Below are positions 11,344 through 21,145 of a stretch of DNA of 64,000 nucleotides, in pieces (within the stretch, counting starts at the first letter, position 1; each line of letters opens with the position of its first letter). The DNA comes from Galerina marginata (lineage: Eukaryota > Basidiomycota > Agaricomycetes > Agaricales > Galerinaceae). The position numbers and the translations under genes are program-made. Location: the NCBI GenBank assembly GCA_023014335.1, contig JAECYW010000029.1, positions 248,001 through 312,000 of the forward strand, in the 5' to 3' direction. The notes beneath the pieces were generated by a model. That model saw only the letters and a program-made list of their open reading frames with translations, had not been told where the DNA came from and did no database searches.

Positions 11344-12265
11344 CCCGAGTTTTATTTCCTACGCCACGATGCTGCTACATCAGCCTGTAATGTTAGCTAT
11401 CTCTAATATAAATATTGTATTTCTACTTGTCAATACCTGCCAAAACACCTTCAAGAACGTCGAAAACTAAGCATGGCGGCTGCGAGCAGGCAAGCGAGCA
11501 CGGCAGAACTGGTAAGTTAGGGTCCATTTTTGTTCTTTTCTCACAATGTGGCCATTGTGCCAACTTTTTTGCAATTGGCTGTAATGCATAACGTCATAAT
11601 GCATAATTCTCATAATGCATGGGTTTTTGGCGTCACCGACTTTGTTTGCAGGGAAATTGATGCATACTGCATAATGCATAGCCATCTGGTGGGCATATGC
11701 ATTATGGAATTTATGGGATCGAAATTTGGCAAGGAAAGACCTAGATTTTGTTCAACGATCGCAAGGGGGGCCCTAGCATGAGGAGCCCCCCAACGCCGCA
11801 GAATTTCGAATGCGACGGCCAGTGCCTAGTTCAAGTTGCACACTCATTACTCTGCGACCAAAAAAACAAAGACGCGTTTGAACGAGGAGTGAGAAACATA
11901 GTGAAACCACGTACACAATGAAAAACAGGTTCGGGGCAACCTCGGGGCAACGTTGGGTGGTCCAGAAGTCTACATTCAGACAGTCAGGGGCATTGCAGAT
12001 ATCGCATCTTTTTGTGGAAAACATCGAAGGAATTTGCCAGTGACCTGGTAAGTGAGAGGAAATTGGGCAGCGCAATATCGCAGGACATGGGCCATGTAGT
12101 CAGGTAACTGAGAGCGAGAATTCAACCCAGGACGATTCGTTACCAGTAGGTGGCGAAGAAAATAGGAGACTAAGGCGTAGTCCACTAGATTGGAAAGAGC
12201 AGAATCCTAATCAAGGAACCTCCCAGTAGATGGCAGCGAGGGCGATTTCGAAAGCTTGTAATCAA
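11344..12265. other. Intergenic stretch with ATAATGCAT cluster
   Basis: Between 11,580 and 11,705 the palindrome ATGCAT, often as ATAATGCAT, recurs several times within AT-rich sequence. A frame at 11,530-11,781 crosses it and is probably spurious. The rest, to 12,265, has no recognisable gene. Confidence 0.5.
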
Positions 12266-12745
12266 CTATCCCTCATCTAAGAGCATCAAATGCTGCGCTT
12301 TGTCCACTGAGATTGGAATTGTCGTGGAGGACGGGGGTAGGCGGTACGGTGAAGATAAACATTTCTTAGAAAGGCTTTGGGTTCTCAGGGAGATGTTGAC
12401 GGTAGCAAGCACCATGGACGATCCTCCTGAGCCAAGGTATGTTGCATAGTCACTTTGTTGAATGATATCATGGCGCGAAGGGTCGCCTCGTCTATTTCGG
12501 AAAAAATATGCGAACAAATCGTGTAGAAATCGCCGCGAAACGAGTTCGTCGACATAAACCTTGGTGATACGGTCAAATGACTTCGGAAGACCTTCCCTAC
12601 CACCTGCCTGATGGAAAGGATTCTGGGCAGCAAAGATACGGAAAGATGGATAACCTTCAAAGGAGCGATTGAGTTCAGGAATAGAGTACTCCTCGATGAT
12701 CAAGCACAAGATTCCTCTCGTCAAGCAGTTTCCTTGTAATTCCCG
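12266..12745 (-). pseudogene. Midasin (MDN1/REA1) fragment
   Basis: The minus strand reads PSFRIFAAQNPFHQ, then GREGLPKSF, then ITKVYVDEL, which is the signature of the AAA modules of midasin, the giant ribosome-assembly ATPase. The following part (DFYTICSHIFSEIDEATLRA in another frame) fits the next segment of the same module. Frameshifts separate the pieces, the expected LNRF after KSF is broken, and the whole fragment covers only about 120 of the several thousand residues of midasin. It is a dead captured piece. Confidence 0.8.
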
Positions 12746-12854
12746 AGCAAATTCCCTGCTGCTCCCCTACCCCCCTTCGATAGGTAGGTCAGAGCGAGGC
12801 GCAGGTGCTTGCTTGCTTGAGTGACTCGATAATCACAGTTGTCCATCAAACACC

Positions 12855-13150
12855 AGAATATGCGTCAGTTGGCAACTACCTTCGCGGCTTCACCGAACTG
12901 ACCTGATTCGAAGAGTTGCCGATGAAGCTTTGAATGTGAGGTCGGTCTTGTTCAAGGTTGTTAGACATAAGGGGCAATAGCCTGCTCATCAACCTTGATG
13001 CTGAGAACTTGTTGGTTGCCTCACGCTCAGTCATGACAACAAATTCGTCTCGTCAGAAATGTTGTTCATAAACTCGCAGACACCAGATTCGAGGTTGTAA
13101 AGGTGGATGAAATCGAATTTCGTGACGAGGTACGCTCATAGTTCTCGGGC
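12855..13150 (-). pseudogene. Clathrin heavy chain fragment
   Basis: The minus strand gives YLVTKFDFIHLYNLESGVC, then MNNISDET, then (after frameshifts) a TEREATN stretch and finally SGQFGEAAKVVAN followed by a stop. This order is diagnostic of the end of the N-terminal propeller and linker of clathrin heavy chain. Internal residues are lost and the frame changes several times. A neighbouring segment of the same protein, the part that should come just before this one, is present at about 25,235-25,320. Confidence 0.85.
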
Positions 13151-13850
13151 ATATGCCATGCGACAAGCAATGGCCTGCAAAACAAGTTTAAATTCCGAGT
13201 CATAATGTCCTTACTAAGTCATAAAATATATTCTGACGACACAAGGAAACGATAAGAATGCCCGAGACGACTAGTAATAGACTTGTCTTGCGAGCCATTG
13301 CTTTGCATGGCATCACAATTAAGATGTAGACCTGACAAGTAAGTATGTAGTATTAAACGACAGTTACGCGCCATCCAAGCGCCATCAGCCTAAAAACGTC
13401 AATTCTGAGCATCGAATGCACATATGATTCCGTCACGCTTTTGGGCTTTGAAACTCGTTAATTTACCTTTACCTGATCATTGTTCTTCCGCTGAGAATCA
13501 ACCTGGGAGATGGCAGGGTTAGGCTGTTTTTTGGGCACAAAAATCCTGCCAGCACTGTCGAAGGACTCGTTCATGCCATGCGTAAGCACTGGCTCACACC
13601 AACCAAGTGGCGCAGGTGAAAGCCAATAGGCGCCGGTAAAACTACAACAAACCGTAATATGCTTAATGGGAGGTATCAAGCGAGTGATCATCGACGTACA
13701 AAGGGATTCAAACAATCAGGGAGATTCAAATCGGCGTCTACAGCTGCCACAACACTATATTTCTGCCAAAATTTTTGCATATTCTAAATATACTGCATCT
13801 CAGCTCCACGAATATGCAAAAAATATTAAGGAAAAGTTGACTTGAGCCTG
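13151..13850. other. Unidentified relic sequence
   Basis: An 85-residue minus-strand frame at 13,458-13,715 looks protein-like (for example SFTGAYWLSPAPLG) but I cannot name it. It may be another captured fragment. The remainder is AT-rich without recognisable genes. Confidence 0.4.
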
Positions 13851-15284
13851 TTGTAGTCGCTGTTCTCTCGAGGTTGCTATAATTTAACGACGTCCAGAAT
13901 AAATTGCGAAAAATAACTTTGTAAATATCACGTGGTCATGAACAAATCGCGATCAGAGTCAGACTCTGAGGTCTTGAGCGTCAATCTTGATCTCGCTACT
14001 CGTCCTCAAGGCCTCTAGACCTCAATCTTGATCTCGCTACTCGTCCTACCAGGAGCTGACTTTTGTCTCTCCTCAATTGAGCTGATTATATCTCTCAATT
14101 CAACGGCAAAATCCTCAAACACCAACCTGATTGTAACTTAACATACATCTTCGGATCCATCGAACGGCTTCCTATTTATCCAACCTTCGCCTAACTGTTT
14201 TGGACCTGTACACCACTCGAGAGTTGACTCTGCCTCTCTGACATTGGCCATTCAAACCTGATCATGTAACTCAACATACGACTCCGGATCCATTGAACAC
14301 CGGCCTATCTATCCAACCTCTGCCTAACAGTTTTGGACCTGCACACCACTCGAGAGTTGACTGCGTCTCTCTAACATCGGCCTATTTATCCAACCGTCGC
14401 CTAATTGTTTTGAATCTGTACACCACTCGAGAGTTGACCGCGTCTCTCTGACACTGGCCTAAGATCACTCGTCGATGCTTACCAGCTATCTTACATCTAA
14501 TTGCCTCGTCTCATGCTTATAACGCCATCCAATCTATTCCCCCTTCGTATACCTGCTCGCACCAGTTCCTCGTTTCAGAGTTGACTAAGTCTCTTTGAAA
14601 TTGACCTGAGTCAATTCTTTGATTCTAGGAACTGCAAATCCTCCGAGTACTTAATGCCATACTCACATTTCATATTTATGGAACACTGTCCAATCTTCGC
14701 ATTACTTTTCATACTTAGATCCGCTGTAGAGTTGACTGTGTCTCTCAGAACAGTGTCCTAATCTATTAATGCGATAAACTACTGCGTTGTTCCGGACAAT
14801 ATATGAGAAAGATCGCGATAAGTACTAGTATTTCGCCCTTTGTTGCGGTCGGAATTTTTCACCAGTAAGTCTGATGTTATCTTACTTGCATACTAACCAT
14901 TGATTCATGTCTAGGCTTCCTACAGAGTTAACTATGTCTCTTTTAATTTACGACTGCAAGAGATGACTATGTCCTCAGAAGCATCCTTTAATTTATGTCT
15001 GCATGAGCTGACTTGGTGAGTCTGGAAATTATAGCGATTTATGAAGCATGATAACTCATTCAATCGCCTCCGATCTTCTCAGATCGTATCGTCGTTTTCA
15101 TTGCCTTTCACCCGAGTGCAATTAGCCAAGGGTCGGCTATACTGTTCGACGCATAGAAAACTCTGCTTATAACCCATTCAGGTGCCAATCGCCTTGGATC
15201 TGTCTACATGTTCGTGCCGTTTTTCTTGCTTGTATTTCCTCGATCGCACTGCACTCAATGCTGTGCTCAGAAAGTCAGTCAAAC
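13850..15284. repeat. Field of dispersed GAGTTGACTNNGTCTCTC motif and local tandem repeats
   Basis: The motif GAGTTGACTNNGTCTCTC, with one to four mismatches, appears about ten times here, for example near 14,052, 14,220, 14,351, 14,430, 14,577, 14,732 and 14,920. Around 14,160-14,460 it is embedded in three imperfect tandem units that share TATTTATCCAACC and TGTACACCACTC. A separate 28-base direct repeat (CAATCTTGATCTCGCTACTC core) is at about 13,980 and 14,022. The same motif recurs at 18,305-18,475. No gene is present. Confidence 0.8.
15271..15284. repeat. Target-site duplication, left copy
   Basis: AAAGTCAGTCAAAC, repeated exactly at 16,618-16,631 where its AAA merges with the LINE poly-A tail. 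It marks the insertion point, so 15,270 and 16,632 were adjacent before insertion. Confidence 0.88.
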
Positions 15285-16620
15285 CACCTCAGTGTACGAT
15301 ATAAACTCGGCAATGCCACAACCCACACAACATACGACGCTGAACTAGTGGGAACAATCTTGGCCATGTGGCTATTAAAACAAATCAACACACAAAGAGG
15401 CGAAGTGGTCAGCATCTACACAGATAATCAAGCGACAATTTAAGCAGCTAAGTATCCAAATCAAAAATCGGGACAGTCACTATTGATAGAGTCAGAGAAG
15501 CTAGCTAAAGAGACATCAACAAAACCACACATCATCTGGATCTCGAGTCACTCAGACGTAGAAGGTAATGAGGAAGCAGACAGGCAGGCCAAAGACGCAG
15601 CTGCAGGTAACACAAGCCCGCCACAAGATCTACCCCCCATCCTCCGAAAACCACTAGCACGCAGCATCGCGGCAGAAAAACAGGCCTTCCACCAGGAACT
15701 CAAAAAGACATGGCAAGAGCAATGGTCCAACTCACCCAGAAAGAACAGGTTTGATCAGATAGACCCAAAATTTCCATTCACTAAACACAGAAGAATAGCT
15801 GAGAAGCTAAACCGTACTCAATCAAGTCTCATACAGATACGTTCAGGCCACATACCACTCAACAAGCACCTATGCCGAATGGGCAAAACCGCTAGTAAAA
15901 AATGCCCAAACTGCAGAGAAAGGAGAAACGGAAGACGAGCCGACGAAACTGCACAACACTTCCTGTTTGAATGCAGCAATTTGCTACCCCAAGGTCAGAA
16001 ATGTACCGAGAACTAGGGACCAACAGACCACAACTAGCAAAAATCCTATCTGACATAAAAGAGACCAACTCCCTCCTCAAATACATCGCCAGAACGAAGC
16101 GCTTCAAGAATCTCGACCCCGACAAGCTAACACCAAACACCTCTACACCAGATAAATGAAAGGCAACAAATAGCCAACTAACTAACTCAGCAGACAACCC
16201 AACACATACCCCGCATCCGACTTTTTCCCTTTGCATACAACGCTCACAAACAACTGAACACCCCAAACGAACACGAAAACCCCAAGCAAGATCAAGACCA
16301 ACAAGAAGAGCAACGTATACAAATGGCCAATCGCGCAAGCGACTGGGTGCCACACAGTCACACGAAACGCCGAGAAATCACCCACACGAAAAACAAGCTA
16401 CCTGGATGTAAGGAGTCTCAAACGGTTGCAGCGCAGCCGGACCTGGAGATGTGGGGACGTAAGGGCCCTACAGGGAACTGAGGCTCGAGATCGGGGAAAG
16501 GTTTATATGTGGCCAGGTCCACGTTTGGTACACTAGGTAGCTCGACTTATACAAAGCCAAGGAGGGACAGCCGTCCACAGAGGCGTAAAAACAAATCAAA
16601 AAAAAAAAAAAAAAAAAAAA
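15285..16620 (+). mobile_element. 5'-truncated LINE (non-LTR retrotransposon) with RNase H end and poly-A
   Basis: The C-terminal RNase H domain of a LINE ORF2: TYDAELVG (Glu), IYTDNQATI (Asp) and SHSDVEGNEEAD (Asp) are the catalytic blocks, followed by a CPNC ... HFLFEC zinc-type motif. A nonsense codon interrupts the domain at 15,441-15,443 in the same frame, and a frameshift near 16,000 moves the last about 60 residues to another frame. A 3' untranslated region follows and ends in an A-tract (16,597-16,620). The element is flanked by the 14-bp duplication AAAGTCAGTCAAAC (15,271-15,284 and 16,618-16,631). It is dead and lacks the endonuclease and reverse transcriptase. Confidence 0.93.
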
Positions 16621-16631
16621 GTCAGTCAAAC

Positions 16632-16976
16632 ATTATCGGCGCAAGCGAAGGAAAAGAGTTTATTCGTTGGGAATGTTGTACGCGTAGGAAACGCGGTTGT
16701 ATGGTATTCACAGTTTTCGTCGTACCCTTGAAACGCCAATATTTTAATGTCAATGCATTCATCGTTGAGGGGGGATCGAAATGGCGAGCGCGGGCGAGCG
16801 GCGCGATGAGCGCCTAAACCGAATCACTTCCCGATTTGGGTACTGGCGGCGCACTCTCATCTTGACCGCTTAGTCTCTCCTTCACTTCTTTGAATCCACT
16901 CTTCCTGGTAAGTTTCAGTCATCTCAATCGTATCTTACACTCAAAACATCGATTGTAGACTTTATTATGGCCGACT
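16632..16976 (+). promoter_or_regulatory. Upstream region of the 16,977 gene, with likely 5'UTR intron
   Basis: No gene. Just before the ATG a GTAAGT donor at about 16,909 and a TTGTAG acceptor at about 16,957 suggest a 5'UTR intron. The LINE inserted only about 350 bp upstream of the start codon and may have displaced part of the promoter. Confidence 0.4.
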
Positions 16977-17653
16977 TTCAGCCCAAGCTCGAACACGCCG
17001 CGGGTAAGTCGAATCCCTCACTGATCTTATCTATATCGACATTTACAAGCTAAAACGAACAGTAGAACGCATGGGCGACGACCTCAACGGCTCAACCGGT
17101 GCGTATCTAACCCTCTTGACCGTCTCCGATTACTAGACCCGCTCAAGTTGATTGTGTAGTTGGTATGTTTTCTTCGTCTTCTAGCATTTTCCGGAACTGA
17201 TCGTCGTTTTCAGCGTCCCCGATCACTGACAGCGCGCGGAGTGTCGAGATCGAGGGCTGCAGCGACGACCCCAATGCCGGTGCGTAAAGTTGTTCCGTAG
17301 CTTCGATACTGATTGTACTCAAGACCGGGGTTTCACAGCGGCGGCACCTGCGTCGCAAACCGAGAAACGTAAGTGTATCTACAATTATATTTTACTCTTT
17401 TGACTGACGTATTCTAGCGTCCACGACGACTACGGCTGAAGGCAGTCAGAACGCCGGCGGGGGACGAGGAGGAGGTGTGGTGTTCGCAGGTCCAAGACGT
17501 GAGTTTTTCGTATTTTGTCTTCTATATTTCGTTCTTGACTATATTTTAGCTATCTGTATTTACGGCGGGACGTTTATCAACTGCCAATTCCGCTTCCAGG
17601 AGGTGCACATCGACGGAGGGTCCTTTTACCAGGTTGATAACGAATCGGGTTAG
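16977..17653 (+). CDS. Small multi-exon protein with repeated GG-[TS]-F motif
   Basis: Seven or eight short exons join in frame from ATG 16,977 to TAG 17,651-17,653 and give about 130 residues. The N-terminal part is acidic and serine-rich and carries a glycine tract (GGGRGGG). The C-terminal part reads CIYGGTFINCQF and, about 20 residues later, VHIDGGSFYQVDNE. All introns are about 50-65 nt with good donors. Between exons ending at 17,098 and starting at 17,214 there is either one 115-nt intron or two introns of 61 and 51 nt around a 3-nt exon (17,160-17,162); both keep the frame. GG-x-F segments of this type occur near the N-termini of many mushroom NACHT-type proteins, as I remember. No NTPase domain follows here. 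Function unknown. Confidence 0.65.
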
Positions 17654-18665
17654 TTTCTTACCCATATTTTCTTTTTCCTGTGCTAATGATATCATACCTT
17701 TTTTTCTTTCCCTCAATTTACTTCTTGCATTTCAAATAACGCGTGTCTTTCCATCTACTTGGAAATAATCATGGCTTCTGCATGAATTAAAACAATTCTA
17801 TACATGCGAATACCTACACCCTACTTAAAATTATGTAACTACTATGTACTAGATAAAGATAAACGAATCCTAGAGCTTGAAGTATTGTTACTGGCCGAGC
17901 GCCTGGCGAGGATGTCTTTAAATTAGCAGTAGTACTTAGTCCGTAAGGTCCGGATCAAGGCCCGGCTTGATCCTTCGGCCTTCGCCTGAAACGGTTTTGT
18001 TTACACATGTTGTCTGGTGAAGTTGATGAGACTCCGACGCGTCTGCCTGACTCTCGCGACCGTTCTCCAAGTCTCGTTTTCCTGACTCTCGCCATCGTTC
18101 TTTAGGTTTCGTCTTCCAATCGCGTCTTTTTGACTCTCACGACTGTTCTTCGCGTTTCGTTTTCGCTATCAAACCTCAGGCCTCAAGTCTCAAGTTTCAT
18201 TTCGCCATCGTTCTTCAAGTCTCGTCCTCCAATCGCTTTCGTCCTCCAATCGCTTTCGTCCCACATCCAAGGTAAGTAAGGTTCAGTAGGATCAAAACCC
18301 ACCAACGGAGTTGACTGCGTCTCTCCATATGCTGCAAGTTGACTTGGTCTCTTGCGATGCTCCCCGCGCGTTATGGAGTTGACTTCGTCTCTCCTTGCTC
18401 CGAGTTGACTTTGTCTCTCCTGTATTATGACTTGACTTCGTCTGTCCGTGTACTACGACTTGACTGCCGTCTGTCGTCCACGCACTCTGGTCGTCTCGCT
18501 GTGTTCACAGAGAAGGACATTCCCCGAGCTGAACTTCGTTTGCTCGTTGTTCAGGATCCTTCGCCTCTATCCTATATCCACCTGGTTGGCGCGACGACTG
18601 ACGACCCATTTTCACAGTTCCAACATGCCTCCCGTATACCCTCCCCATGGACCGCTTAGCTATCC
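17654..18665. repeat. Repeat-rich intergenic region, second GAGTTGACT motif cluster
   Basis: 18,050-18,260 contains about four copies of a pyrimidine-rich unit resembling CTCTCGCCATCGTTCTTCAA. 18,305-18,475 contains six spaced copies of GAGTTGACTNNGTCTCTC and variants, 22-48 bases apart. They lie directly upstream of the next gene, so a promoter role is possible. Open frames across them are probably not coding. Confidence 0.7.
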
Positions 18666-21145
18666 ATGCGAGTTACTATTCTTTTGGATCCTATCTATCT
18701 AACTTGCGTGTTCTTACAGACGGGAAAAAGGATTGTTACGGAATCCACAGGTTGGAGTCAGGTGCGGCGGATTTCAGGTCGAATTGGGATGAAAATGGTG
18801 CGTTCTTGTTCTTTCATAACTTATATCTTATTGACTTACGCTCTTCAGAGCAATGTTGGTATGCACGCTTTTTGACAGAGGTCAAAGGCTCATCTTTTGT
18901 TTTTCAGTTGAATTGAATGGTACTGATGCTTTGGTGATTGCGGAACTACCGAACCTACGATACCGCGTACTTGGCCTGAAATGCGATCAAGATTGCGGCC
19001 TCCTGGAGACGGGGTACCGATGCCCCACCACATATTTCGTGACCTCCGGGAACATGGACTACATCCCCGATTTGGCCAGCGATCCTACCACAGTCCGTGT
19101 TCGCTTGGATGGTCGATTTGGCACCCACGATTTGATGCTCTGGCCTCAATGGTATTTCGAGGGCACCCGGTACCTTCCCTATGTTTTGAAGAAGCCTCCT
19201 ACGGACAAACTCGCCACCCACGAGTACCGCCTTGCGTGGTACGACCTCACCCCCAACGACTTCGAGCTTGAGCGCGGCTCTATTTCCGACATCGGCATGA
19301 TTTCTTTAGGGCTTAGAAGAGGAGTCCATGATCTGAAGGCAAAGCTCTATGAGAGGATTCGCGAATACTTAAAGGACAAATGCCTTACGGAAAACAATGC
19401 GGAGGTTCGGGACCTCTTGCATTGTAACCTCCAGCAACGATATGCATGCGTCGCCCTTGAATCTTGCCCTCAATCCTACCTCAACACCCTCATCACTTTC
19501 ACATCCTTTCAACGTCATTTTCTTGAAGCTCTTGCCTGCCTAGATTACTTTACAAAATGGCAAGAGATCGAATTGCGGGCTTCCTGTGGAGTAGATTTGC
19601 CCCTAAACACCGATATTATTGGGTGCGTAACTCCGGATATTGTCCTCGCCCAGAAGTTCTTCGATATGGGAGTTCCTTATTGGCTGGTTCGGCCAATTTC
19701 AGCGTATTCTAAATTCCTACACATTGTAAACCCTGTCGAACGAACGAAGCCGAATATGGAACTGGGAATATGTCATGAGATAGATATTGTGTGGGAAGGG
19801 GCTCCTTCTGCCCTTCGCAACCGAGCTTGTCAAACTCTCCGCATTGGCTTCATTAATATCGGACATTCTGCCGTGGACCCTCATCCAGGCGAAATTGTAT
19901 CTCCTTCCGAATCTGGTATGATATTGTTCCACTCGTATCTTATTTATTTCATTGACTTATCTGTTTTTTTTTCTACGTCAGCTGCCTCCTCATCTGAGCC
20001 CATAGGTTCAGGCCCTGGTGGCCGTCTGCCTCCGCCCAACAGCTGTAAGTTATTATTCACCGATGTGGCGCAAAAATTGACCGGCTTGATTAGGGGATTC
20101 GCCGCCACCCCGGCCATTGCTTCCTCTATTGTCGTCGGCGCCTTCTATACCTCTTTTCGGCGCACCCTATGTTCCACGCTATCGAGTCAAGACGGGACGT
20201 CAAATCAATCTTGACAAGTTCAAGGACCCGCCCTCACCAAACTCTCCCGAGGTTTCTTCTTTGTGGTCCTATGCTTTGAAGTCTGTCAGGCCTGATTGGC
20301 GCCTTGTTTGGGACCACCCTAACCAGTCCCTTCTACGTGGCTATCCGGTATTAGATCCTGGTGTGCTGACGTCTTCCAGTACTCGAAGCGAAGTCTACTT
20401 CTTTGCGTGGCTGCTGTTCCGATCGACTTGCTTGTCTCGGACCTTGGATCCTGGCGCTCGATTGCACACCGCTACTACCAGGCGCGGCATGCCCAAACCA
20501 GGACCGCAAGAGTGGCGAGAATTCCTGTGGCAGTTGGGTAGGGCATATTCCTTGAGGTCGGATGATGGTCTTCCGAGGCCATTGAAGAAGGCCAAAATAG
20601 TGGACGACGTCGCAACTACTTTTGATTTCCCGATCCCTGCGAGTTCCGTCGTCACGTCCGTTTACTGGAACGGCGCGTTGATCAAACGCTCGACTGCCAT
20701 TGAAGCAGGCGACCTCACTTTGGATCAACGAACGCGTCGCGAGGTTGTATGGGATCTTCATGAGCACAATTTTCGCCTGGAGCTTTTGGCATTGGACTGC
20801 TGCATTTTCCCCCGTGAGTTGATGGCTGATTCGGTGGTTGGGTTGAGGGATGAGATGGTGCTGGCCGTTTTCCCGGGGCAGAAGATCATTGGCATGTACC
20901 TCCCACTTCAGGATGAGGGACTTGGCGCTAGGAACTGGCATTACAGGATACAGTACGTCGAGGCCTTCCGCCGCCTGCTTTCTTCGTGGCATGGCAAAGA
21001 AGCCGCGGCGCTGAAAATGATGTCGATCGGAAGAACGGAACATCATGTCTTGGAGATTGAGAAGTTGGCCTATCCGTTCTACTGTCGCACTTTCTTCGAG
21101 TACTTTGGCCGGGCCCCTTGCACTCCGCGCCGTCTGCCCAATTAG
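18666..21145 (+). CDS. Uncharacterised 754-residue protein, Agaricomycete-type family
   Basis: Exons: 18,666-18,797, 18,849-18,858 (10 nt), 18,908-19,915, 19,982-20,044 and 20,094-21,145, TAG stop at 21,143-21,145. The sum is 755 codons with every phase consistent. Recognisable stretches include GTDALVIAELPNLRYRVLGL near the N-terminus, a DLMLWPQWYF block, FFDMGVPYWLVRP in the middle, a proline- and serine-rich linker encoded by exon 4, and a C-terminal half with SVYWNGALIKRS. I recall similar multicopy proteins in mushrooms, often near transposons, but no known domain or function. The start is uncertain: an upstream ATG at 18,624 would need a GC-AG intron that does not keep the frame. An opposite-strand frame (20,351-21,277) is a shadow. 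Confidence 0.7.
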
